Assembly: GCA_947177465.1 (NCBI GenBank)
Contig: CAMWUP010000076.1
Span: 1-8,323 of the forward strand
Direction: 5' to 3'
Source: an uncultured Lachnospiraceae bacterium
Lineage (GTDB): Bacteria; Bacillota; Clostridia; Lachnospirales; Lachnospiraceae
DNA: 8,323 bases
The translations under genes were made by a program, and so were the position numbers. Positions 1 to 5,804 of the stretch are shown piece after piece (the stretch's first letter is position 1; each line of letters begins with the position of its first letter). Under the pieces are notes generated by a model. The model saw only the letters and a program-made list of their open reading frames with translations. It had not been told where the DNA came from and made no database searches.

Positions 1-597
1 AAGGAAGAGTGGGAGACAAAGGGGGCGGAATGTCAGGAAATCAGGGACAATCAGCTCGGATGGGATATCACGGACTTCGGCTGCGGCGATTTTGACAAAA
101 TCGGGCTGACGGCGCTGACGCTGCGCAACGGCAACCAGAAAAATGCAGCCTATAAAAAGCCCTATGCGGAAAAAATCCTTGTGGCCAGAGAGGGGCAGGT
201 GACGCCCATGCATTTTCACTGGTATAAAATGGAGGACATTATAAACAGGGGCGGCGGTATTCTGGTGATGCAGCTTTACTGTGCCACAGAGGACGACAAG
301 CTGGACATGACAAAGGATGTGGAGATTGTGTCCGACGGGGTGAAGCTGACGCTTCCCGCGGGTGGGATTTTGGAGCTTTCCCCGGGACAGAGCGTCACAT
401 ATACCCAGCGCCTTTACCATGCTTTCTGGGGCAAGGAGGGATGCGGCGACGTGATTGTGGGTGAGGTCAGCATGTGCAATGACGACAGCACGGACAACTG
501 CTTTCTGACTGCACCGGGCCGCTTCCCGGGCATAGAGGAGGACGAAGAGCCGTACCGCCTTTTATGCAACGAATATCCCAAACCGACACAGACATAA
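1..597 (+). CDS. D-lyxose isomerase family cupin protein (5' end cut off by window)
   Basis: The reading frame is open from base 1 to a TAA at 595-597, giving 198 visible residues; the start lies outside the window. The family (Lyx_isomer, formerly DUF1498) is a manganese-dependent cupin in the cytoplasm that interconverts D-lyxose and D-xylulose, and often D-mannose and D-fructose. Seen in sequence: the conserved TDFGCGDFDKIGLTALTLRNG-like stretch near visible residues 21-40, then HFHWYKMEDIINRGGG with metal ligands His71, His73 and Glu78, and a fourth ligand His140 in YHAFWG. This H-x-H-x4-E...H spacing agrees closely with the E. coli O157 enzyme as I recall it (His103, His105, Glu110, His171), which implies about 32 residues are missing at the front and a normal total near 230. 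The next gene follows after 25 bases, so the two are probably one operon. The family is firm; the true substrate in this locus is open. Confidence 0.9.
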   Translation, partial: KEEWETKGAECQEIRDNQLGWDITDFGCGDFDKIGLTALTLRNGNQKNAAYKKPYAEKILVAREGQVTPMHFHWYKMEDIINRGGGILVMQLYCATEDDKLDMTKDVEIVSDGVKLTLPAGGILELSPGQSVTYTQRLYHAFWGKEGCGDVIVGEVSMCNDDSTDNCFLTAPGRFPGIEEDEEPYRLLCNEYPKPTQT

Positions 598-622
598 AGG
601 CAGCACAGGAAAGGACAGAAGA

Positions 623-1681
623 ATGGTAAAACAGAGACAGGCAGACGGAAGAGACTGGATTGACGGACATGTACATGTGATGGACGGCGGGATAAGGGAG
701 ACGGAGGAGCTTGCGGAAAAGCAGCGGCAGCTTGGCTATACGCAGTCTGCATTTTTAAGTCTGGAAGGGATGGGGGATGCGGCGCAGAATGCCCTCGCCA
801 TCTATTTCAAGCTTCTTTCACCGGCACATTACGCGTTTGGCGGACTGCATTACCGCTTTCCCTATGATTTCGGAAAAGAGGCGGAGAGGCTTCGGCGTAT
901 CGGGTTTGACGGGATAAAGATGATAGAGAACAAGCCGACTGAGAGAAAGCAGCTCGGATACGCCCAAAATGACGCCCGCTACCAGAGCCTGTACCGGACG
1001 CTCTCCGAGCTGCAGATGCCGCTGCTTGCACATGTAAACGACCCTGCGGAATTCTGGCAGGGGGATAAAATTCCGGAGTGGGCGGCAGCATGCGGATATT
1101 TTTACGGGGACGGCAGCTATCCCTCCTATGAGCAGCTTCTGTCGGAGACGCTTGCCATGCTGGAGGCATACCCGAAAATGAAGGTGTGTATCGCGCATTT
1201 TATGTTTTTGGCGGACGATTACGGCAGGCTGTGCAGGATTATGGAACGTTTTCCCAATCTGCGGCTGGATATCACGGCGGGGACGGAGATGTATTTCTCT
1301 TTTACGGCAAAGCCCGCACTGTGGAAGGAATTCTTCTTAAAATATCAGGACAGAATACAGTACGGTACGGACAATGTGAATGTGAACAGCGAAGAAGAGG
1401 CGTATAATATGGCGGTGGTCAACCAGATGGAGCAGGATTTCTTATGCAGCACACAGCGGTTTGACGTCTGGGATAAGCAGGTGCAGGGGATTGGTCTTCC
1501 CAAAGAAGCAGTACACAGAATAGCGGTGGATAATTTCCATGATTTTGTCAATCCGGCGCCGGCGAAAATAAACCGGAGAGAGGCGGCAGTTTATTTATAT
1601 GAAAGGCTGAGCAACCCTTCTTACCGGCTTTCTGCAAAAGAACGTGATATTATTTGGGAGGTATACTCAAATTGCGTATAG
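623..1681 (+). CDS. Amidohydrolase_2 family metal-dependent hydrolase, substrate unknown
   Basis: A 352-residue TIM-barrel hydrolase. The visible metal-site pattern is complete: HVH at His16 and His18 just after the first strand (DWIDGHVHV), His137 in LLAHVND, His192 in CIAHF, and Asp250 in QYGTDN. This order (HxH, H, H, D) is typical of the Amidohydro_2 branch, which includes sugar lactonases such as L-fuconolactonase as well as non-oxidative decarboxylases. Residues 75-100 (AHYAFGGLHYRFP, then GIKMIENKP) also fit that fold. There is no signal peptide, so it should be cytoplasmic. The ATG at 623 is supported by an AGGAAAGGA Shine-Dalgarno stretch at 607-615. It sits 25 bases behind the isomerase gene and probably shares its transcript. 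Given the sugar context, hydrolysis of a sugar lactone or ester is a reasonable guess, but nothing in the sequence fixes the substrate. Confidence 0.85.
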   Translation: MVKQRQADGRDWIDGHVHVMDGGIRETEELAEKQRQLGYTQSAFLSLEGMGDAAQNALAIYFKLLSPAHYAFGGLHYRFPYDFGKEAERLRRIGFDGIKMIENKPTERKQLGYAQNDARYQSLYRTLSELQMPLLAHVNDPAEFWQGDKIPEWAAACGYFYGDGSYPSYEQLLSETLAMLEAYPKMKVCIAHFMFLADDYGRLCRIMERFPNLRLDITAGTEMYFSFTAKPALWKEFFLKYQDRIQYGTDNVNVNSEEEAYNMAVVNQMEQDFLCSTQRFDVWDKQVQGIGLPKEAVHRIAVDNFHDFVNPAPAKINRREAAVYLYERLSNPSYRLSAKERDIIWEVYSNCV

Positions 1682-1696
1682 GTGGGGAAGAATACC

Positions 1697-1725
1697 TTGA
1701 TTTTGCGGTAGTTTAAAGATATAAT
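1697..1725 (+). promoter_or_regulatory. Sigma-A type promoter for the LacI-family gene
   Basis: A -35 box TTGATT at 1697-1702 and a perfect -10 box TATAAT at 1720-1725 are separated by exactly 17 bases. The transcript would start near 1732, giving a leader of about 30 bases before the ATG at 1763. It lies just after the stop codon of the amidohydrolase gene, so the regulator can be expressed independently of the upstream pair. Confidence 0.75.
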
Positions 1726-1747
1726 TGTAAAAAGGGATTTTTTCGAA

Positions 1748-1754
1748 AAGGTGG
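1748..1754 (+). promoter_or_regulatory. Ribosome binding site that decides the LacI-family start
   Basis: AAGGTGG lies 8 bases before the ATG at 1763. A GTG at 1751 in the same frame would add four residues (MVGK), but it lies inside this site and has no good site of its own, so the ATG is preferred. Confidence 0.75.
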
Positions 1755-1762
1755 TTGGAAAA

Positions 1763-2779
1763 ATGAAAAACAGCATATCCATAAAGGATATATCAAAGCA
1801 GGCGGGAGTTTCCATTGCAACAGTGTCCAGAATTATCAACAAGAACGGACGTTACTCTGAGGAAACGGAAAAGCGGGTCATGGATATTATCAAGGCAAAC
1901 AATTATGTCCCGAATATGGTGGCAAAGGGGCTCCGCACGCAGAAGATGAAAAATGTGGGTATCATTGTGCCGGACATCACCAATGAATTTTTTATGAAGC
2001 TGGTATATGAGATTGAAAAAAATCTCTTTAAAGAGGGTTATGAAACCTTTTTGTGCAACACGGATGAGGATGAGGAGCAGGAGCGCAAGCGGGTGCACAT
2101 GATGGCTATGCAGAATGTCTGCAGCCTGATTTATGTGTCGGGAGGCGTATCGGACTTACAGGATGCAATCAGGGATTTGCCGACGGTTTTTATCGACCGT
2201 GTTCCGGACGAGGCGCTGGGAAATTACTGCACGGTGGAGAGTGACAATATACAGGGCGGGTATCTGGCAACAAAAGAGCTTTTGGACTGCGGCTGCCGCA
2301 GGATACTGCTTTTGACCAGCCGCAAGAAGATATCGGGCTATGTGGAGCGTTTTGAGGGTTATGTTAAGGCGCTGCTGCGGGAGGGTCTCGAGGCGGCGGA
2401 TATCCATGTAATCTATCTGGAACAGCTCAATTATGACGCCGCCTATAAAGAGATGGTGCGCATGCTGGATGAGGGAAGCTTTCCCTACGACGGTATCTTT
2501 GCTACGTCGGACTGGCTGGCAATCGGCTGTTACAAGGCGCTGACAGAGCGCGGGTATCGGATTCCGCAGGATGTAAAGCTGGTGGGCTACGATGATATTT
2601 CCGTGACCGCGTTTAACGGAGTGCCTATCACAACCATTCACCAGCAGGTGGATGAAATGGGAGCGCGCGTGGTAGAGCAGCTTCTCAGCATTATGCGGCA
2701 GGAAAAGGTGGAACAGGACGTGATTAAGGTGCCTGTATATTTGGTTCCAAGAGAATCGACCAGAGGAAAAGCTGAATAG
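1763..2779 (+). CDS. LacI-family transcriptional regulator
   Basis: A 338-residue protein of normal LacI/GalR length. The N-terminal helix-turn-helix spans about residues 5-25 (ISIKDISKQAGVSIATVSRI), followed by the hinge region near residues 45-60 (NYVPNMVAKGLRTQK). The periplasmic-binding-protein-like effector domain begins at NVGIIVPDITNEFF. It includes the typical VFIDR segment, the ESDNIQGGYLATKELL segment, the FATSDWLAIG segment and the VGYDDI...PITTIHQ segment near the end. Such proteins bind CG-centred palindromes as dimers and release them on binding a sugar or sugar phosphate. It has its own promoter. A matching palindrome in the activase/GRE divergent region and a related sequence before the ROK gene suggest it controls the neighbouring catabolic genes. 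The inducer cannot be read from the sequence. Confidence 0.95.
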   Translation: MKNSISIKDISKQAGVSIATVSRIINKNGRYSEETEKRVMDIIKANNYVPNMVAKGLRTQKMKNVGIIVPDITNEFFMKLVYEIEKNLFKEGYETFLCNTDEDEEQERKRVHMMAMQNVCSLIYVSGGVSDLQDAIRDLPTVFIDRVPDEALGNYCTVESDNIQGGYLATKELLDCGCRRILLLTSRKKISGYVERFEGYVKALLREGLEAADIHVIYLEQLNYDAAYKEMVRMLDEGSFPYDGIFATSDWLAIGCYKALTERGYRIPQDVKLVGYDDISVTAFNGVPITTIHQQVDEMGARVVEQLLSIMRQEKVEQDVIKVPVYLVPRESTRGKAE

Positions 2780-2784
2780 TCTGT

Positions 2785-2813
2785 AGAAGGAGGTGTCGGC
2801 ACCTCTTTCTTTT
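2785..2813 (+). terminator. Probable intrinsic terminator or attenuator between lacI-type and ROK genes
   Basis: An inverted repeat starts six bases after the regulator stop codon. The core stem GAGGTG (2790-2795) pairs with CACCTC (2800-2805) around a TCGG loop and is followed at once by TTTCTTTT (2806-2813). The stem can extend to 11 pairs, 2785-2795 with 2800-2810, including one G-U pair. The shape fits a rho-independent terminator for the regulator gene. The left arm also contains a perfect AAGGAGGTG Shine-Dalgarno sequence that the stem would hide, though no start codon lies at a suitable distance. Confidence 0.55.
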
Positions 2814-2821
2814 GGAAACGT

Positions 2822-2839
2822 GAGAAAACGATTAACCAA
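2822..2839. promoter_or_regulatory. Operator-like sequence before the ROK gene
   Basis: This 18-base stretch has the core AAAACGATTAA and matches the stretch at 5663-5680 at 14 of 18 positions, including AAACG, TTAA and CAA. It is a less perfect palindrome than the other copy. No convincing promoter is visible close by, so it could act as a roadblock site, an auxiliary operator, or be a chance match. Confidence 0.35.
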
Positions 2840-2844
2840 GGAGG
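2838..2844 (+). promoter_or_regulatory. Ribosome binding site that decides the ROK kinase start
   Basis: A perfect AAGGAGG lies 8 bases before the ATG at 2853. The frame is open further upstream, with GTG codons at 2793 and 2820, but those starts would place the terminator-like hairpin and this site inside the coding region. Confidence 0.85.
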
Positions 2845-2852
2845 CGGAGGAG

Positions 2853-3785
2853 ATGGAAAAAGAGGTAATCATATGTCTGGATATCGGAGGAACGAACTGC
2901 AGAATTGGTCTGGTGGACAGAGAGTATGAGATTTATGCGCAGCAGATACTGGCAACCGCAGGGCTGGCCGAGGGAGGCTTTATGAACGGGCTGCTGCAGT
3001 TGATTGAAGAGTATCGGGAGACCTATCAGGAAGATTTTCAGATAAATGCAGTTTCTCTGGGTTTTCCTTCCACAATCGACCGTACGAGAAGAAAGCTGCT
3101 GTCTACGCCGAATATTGAAGGCATGGACAATCTGGAAGTGGCGGATATTTTAGAGGAGAGGCTCGCGCTTCCCGTCTATCTGGAGAGAGACGTCAATCTG
3201 CTTTTGCTCTATGATTTGTTTTCCTTCCGGCTGGAGGAGGAATCTACCGTAATCGGCGTTTATTTTGGAACGGGAATCGGAAACGGTATCTATATGAACG
3301 GGAAGCTGCTGTATGGGAGGAACGGCGTTGCAGGAGAGTTGGGGCATATTCCCCAGCTTCATGCAGACACGGTCTGCGGCTGCGGCAACACTGGCTGCAT
3401 CGAGCCGATAGGCGGCGGCAGGTGTTTAGAGGAGCTGTGCACGGGAACATTTGCCGGCACAAGGATTCGGGACATCTACAAGAAATATCGGGATACGCCG
3501 GAGCTTAAAACACAGGTAGAGGCAATGTCCATACCCGTTGCCACGGAAATCAATATTTTAGACCCTGATTACGTGATTTTAGGCGGCGGGCTGCTGCAGA
3601 TGGAAGGGTTTCCGCTGAAATCCTTAGAAGAGAATATATATAAGCATACACGAAAGCCCTATCCTGCGGAAAACCTGCGTTTTCTGTATTCCAATGTAAA
3701 TCAGGAAAATGGTATTATAGGAGCCGGTATTTACGGCTGGAAGAAGTGGAAGGAAGTAGAAAAATATGAAATGTCTTATGTATAA
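2853..3785 (+). CDS. ROK-family sugar kinase, D-allose kinase (AlsK)-like
   Basis: A 310-residue cytoplasmic kinase that should transfer phosphate from ATP to a hexose or related sugar. Seen in sequence: the phosphate-binding DIGGTNCRIG at residues 10-19, the catalytic Asp113 in YLERDVN, the second nucleotide motif FGTGIGNG, the GVAGELGHIP motif with His165, and the zinc cluster Cys175, Cys177 and Cys182 in CGCGNTGCIE. All ROK signature residues are intact, and there is no DNA-binding N-terminal domain, so this is a kinase rather than a ROK repressor. From memory, several segments resemble E. coli AlsK (LGFP...STPN, RDVNL, MNG...GVAGELGHIP, INI-DPD-VILGGG, RKPYP), which makes it closer to allose kinase than to glucokinase. 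Its last 20 bases overlap the GH43 gene, which points to translational coupling. The kinase call is firm; the sugar is not. Confidence 0.92.
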   Translation: MEKEVIICLDIGGTNCRIGLVDREYEIYAQQILATAGLAEGGFMNGLLQLIEEYRETYQEDFQINAVSLGFPSTIDRTRRKLLSTPNIEGMDNLEVADILEERLALPVYLERDVNLLLLYDLFSFRLEEESTVIGVYFGTGIGNGIYMNGKLLYGRNGVAGELGHIPQLHADTVCGCGNTGCIEPIGGGRCLEELCTGTFAGTRIRDIYKKYRDTPELKTQVEAMSIPVATEINILDPDYVILGGGLLQMEGFPLKSLEENIYKHTRKPYPAENLRFLYSNVNQENGIIGAGIYGWKKWKEVEKYEMSYV

Positions 3786-4740
3786 AAATCCCATATGGCA
3801 GGAATCTGTGCCTGACCCCTCCGTTATCCGCGCAGAGGACGGGCGGGTGTACTGCTATGGAACGCCTGATATCTGGGAGGATGGAAGCATTTCGCAGATT
3901 CCCATACTCAGTTCGGCGGATATGGTACAGTGGACTTACGAGGGAAGCGTATTTTCTGCCTGTCCGTCCTGGGAAGGCGGAGATGTGCTGTGGGCTTGTG
4001 AAATTGCAAGGATAAAGGATAATTATGTGCTCTATTATACGCTGATGGACGGGGAGGGTAAACCGCGGATTGGACGCGCTTTTGCAAGGTCGCCCAAAGG
4101 ACCCTTCACGGATGCAGGCTGTATGATACGCCCCGAGGATGCACTGGGAATCTGGGCAATCGACCCTTTTCCGGTGGAGGACGAGGCGGGAAAATGGCAT
4201 CTTATCTGCGGTAATTACGAGCAGGGAACCTGTATATTTCCCCTTTCCGAAGACGGACTTTCCCTGAGTGGTCCGGCTGCTTCGCTGACGCCCGGGTATG
4301 AGGGCATGTGTGTTATCCGTCGGAATGGTTATTATTACATGCTTGGTTCTCTCGGAACCTGTACGGACGGAGAGAACACGTCCTATCATATGGTGTGCGC
4401 AAGAAGTAAAAACCTGTACGGTCCCTATGTGGACAGAAGAGGGCTTCCGGTGACGGAAGAGACGAAGGATGGGGAAGAACTGCTGGTGGTGGGCGGTTCG
4501 CGGGACAAAGAAGGTCGTTTTATCGGTCCCGGCAACGCCAGCTTTCTGACGGATGACGAGGGAGAAATATGGCTTGTGCTCCATGCGGTTGACAGACAGC
4601 ATATGTTTTTGAAGGACGGCGGCACCAAAAGAGTGCTCTGCATGGAAAAGCTGTACTGGGACGAAGCAGGCTGGCCCTATACGGAAGAAAAGCAGGTGCT
4701 GGAAAAGGAAAGACAGGCGCCGTGTTTTAGGGAACGTTGA
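3766..4740 (+). CDS. Glycoside hydrolase family 43-type protein, cytoplasmic
   Basis: A 324-residue five-bladed beta-propeller protein of GH43, a family with mostly xylosidases, arabinofuranosidases and galactosidases acting with inversion. The catalytic triad is visible: general base Asp17 in VPDPSVI, the pKa-modulating Asp133 in AIDPFPV, and general acid Glu179 in YEGMCVI. The late GPG-(H/N) and WLVLHA motifs are present near residues 254-275, but the usual His of GPGH is Asn257 here. There is no signal peptide, so the substrate must be a short, imported glycoside. The ATG at 3766 follows GGAAGG at 3748-3753 with a rather long gap of 12 bases; an in-frame ATG at 3778 is the alternative. The gene overlaps the ROK gene by 20 bases, suggesting that the freed sugar is what the kinase phosphorylates. 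Its 3' end overlaps the opposing activase gene by 14 bases. Confidence 0.85.
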   Translation: MKCLMYKNPIWQESVPDPSVIRAEDGRVYCYGTPDIWEDGSISQIPILSSADMVQWTYEGSVFSACPSWEGGDVLWACEIARIKDNYVLYYTLMDGEGKPRIGRAFARSPKGPFTDAGCMIRPEDALGIWAIDPFPVEDEAGKWHLICGNYEQGTCIFPLSEDGLSLSGPAASLTPGYEGMCVIRRNGYYYMLGSLGTCTDGENTSYHMVCARSKNLYGPYVDRRGLPVTEETKDGEELLVVGGSRDKEGRFIGPGNASFLTDDEGEIWLVLHAVDRQHMFLKDGGTKRVLCMEKLYWDEAGWPYTEEKQVLEKERQAPCFRER

Positions 4741-5611
4741 CGGAGTCAAGCATGGTGTTCCAATGTGCCTTTTGCTCCGGCGTGGCGTCGGGCAGTCCCT
4801 GTAAGGAATAGCACATGCCAAGCTGATCCCATTTAGCAGCGCCAAGGGAGTGGTAGGGCATGATTTCTACCTTGTATATACAGGAAAAACGCTGTTTTAA
4901 GCGCGCAGCGTCTGTAATGTGCGCAGGGGTGTCGTTGATGTTCGGAATCATGGGAAGGCGCAGGCAGACGGGCTTTGCCGCCTCATCCAGACGGTGCAGG
5001 GTGTGCTCCCAAAGCTCTCCGGAAGCATGGGTATAGCAAAAAAGCTCCTCCGGTGAAGAAATCTTGTAGTCCAGCAGAAACAAATCCGTCAGGGGCAGAA
5101 GCGCTTCAAGGACGTCTTTTCTGATATAGCCGTTGGTTTCCAGACAGGTGTGTATGTTTTCTTTTTTGGCAAGAGAAAGGATTTCAAGTAAAAAATCCGG
5201 CTGCAGGGTTGGTTCGCCGCCGGAAAGGGTAATGCCGCCGCCGCTTGTATCGTAGTAAGCCTTATCCTTTCTTACAATGTCCATGACCTGTGCGGCAGAA
5301 ATAGAAAAGCCGAGTATGGACAGCGCCTTTGCGGGACAGACAGCACAGCACCTGCCACAGGCGAGACAGGTGTCAAACGCTACATGGTGCGTATCTTTTG
5401 TCACAGTGTGGACTTTTGCAGGACAGATAGCTTCACATCTGCCGCAGTGCGTGCAAAGATGGCTGATGTATCTTAGCTGTGGCTGCATGGAGAAGGATTC
5501 CGGATTGTGGCACCATACGCAGCTTAACTGGCAGCCCTTAAAGAAAACGGTGGTTCTGATGCCGGGACCATCATGATAAGAACAGCGCTGGATATCGAAT
5601 AACATGCCCAT
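4727..5611 (-). CDS. Glycyl radical enzyme activating enzyme (radical SAM)
   Basis: A 294-residue activase that uses S-adenosylmethionine and a 4Fe-4S cluster to abstract hydrogen from the glycine of its partner glycyl radical enzyme. Seen in sequence: the start region MGMLFDIQRCSYHDGPGIRTTVFFKG typical of the family, the radical SAM motif CxxxCxxC at Cys27, Cys31 and Cys34, and two ferredoxin-type cluster motifs at Cys53/56/59/63 and Cys82/85/88/92. The SAM-binding GGGITLSGGEP follows at 124-134. The two extra clusters are the usual insert of activases for dehydratase- and decarboxylase-type GREs and are absent from the short pyruvate formate-lyase activase. The start at 5611 has AAGAAGG six bases upstream. 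The frame stays open to 5713, but that extension would include the promoter. The gene is divergent from its evident partner at 5805-8003, with which it must be co-expressed. Confidence 0.95.
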   Translation of the reverse strand: MGMLFDIQRCSYHDGPGIRTTVFFKGCQLSCVWCHNPESFSMQPQLRYISHLCTHCGRCEAICPAKVHTVTKDTHHVAFDTCLACGRCCAVCPAKALSILGFSISAAQVMDIVRKDKAYYDTSGGGITLSGGEPTLQPDFLLEILSLAKKENIHTCLETNGYIRKDVLEALLPLTDLFLLDYKISSPEELFCYTHASGELWEHTLHRLDEAAKPVCLRLPMIPNINDTPAHITDAARLKQRFSCIYKVEIMPYHSLGAAKWDQLGMCYSLQGLPDATPEQKAHWNTMLDSVNVP

Positions 5612-5617
5612 GAGATA

Positions 5618-5624
5618 CCTTCTT
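5618..5624 (-). promoter_or_regulatory. Ribosome binding site that decides the activase start
   Basis: Read on the - strand, AAGAAGG ends six bases before the ATG at 5611. This supports the start giving MGMLFDIQR over the longer open frame beginning at 5713. Confidence 0.8.
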
Positions 5625-5662
5625 TCACAATTTATTGCCACATATACAGGATATGCGACGGT

Positions 5663-5680
5663 GGGTAAACGTTTAATCAA
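5663..5680. promoter_or_regulatory. Probable LacI-family operator in the activase/GRE divergent region
   Basis: The core TAAACGTTTA at 5666-5675 is a perfect 10-base palindrome with a central CG, the hallmark of LacI-family operators. It lies directly downstream of the - strand -10 box, at about +3 to +12 of the predicted transcript, where a bound repressor would block initiation. The only regulator in the window is the LacI-family protein at 1763-2779, so it is the natural candidate. A CcpA-type protein is an alternative, since catabolite sites share the CG centre. Confidence 0.65.
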
Positions 5681-5684
5681 TCTT

Positions 5685-5713
5685 ATCATAATATAGTTTT
5701 TTAGAATTGTCAA
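5685..5713 (-). promoter_or_regulatory. Strong promoter for the activase gene
   Basis: On the - strand a perfect -35 TTGACA (complement of 5708-5713) and a -10 TATGAT (complement of 5685-5690) are separated by exactly 17 bases. The transcript would start near 5678, giving a leader of about 67 bases. The -35 box sits inside the short inverted repeat AATTG-T-CAATT (5705-5715). No comparably good promoter was found on the + strand for the GRE; TATAAC at 5715-5720 could be a weak -10 without a clear -35. Confidence 0.75.
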
Positions 5714-5804
5714 TTATAACAGTGCCGACAGGCAAACGGGAGATAAGACGGAAAAGTAAAATCTTTCATTACGTTGCGGCAGGCGGCACAGAAAAGAGGG
5801 AAAG

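Noticed and set aside
1241..1258. CG-centred GAACGTTTTCC sequence inside the amidohydrolase gene
   Set aside because: It is imperfect, lies within coding sequence and has no promoter nearby, so it is probably a chance match to the operator pattern.
2156..2872. - strand open frame of 238 codons opposite the LacI-family gene
   Set aside because: It lies entirely opposite a gene with clear LacI-family domains and runs through the terminator-like hairpin; no ribosome binding site or family motif was seen.
3715..4845. Long open frame on the - strand (376 codons) opposite the GH43 gene
   Set aside because: The translation has no recognisable motif and low complexity typical of antisense frames, while the + strand has intact GH43 and ROK motifs over the same bases.
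5641..5655. Short inverted repeat CATAT-ACAGG-ATATG in the activase leader
   Set aside because: Only five-base AT-rich arms; too weak to call an operator or regulatory hairpin by itself.
5612..5713. Longer N-terminus for the activase, starting at 5713
   Set aside because: The extension would cover the -10 box, the operator and the leader, and family members start at the equivalent of MLFDIQR; the ATG at 5611 has its own Shine-Dalgarno.
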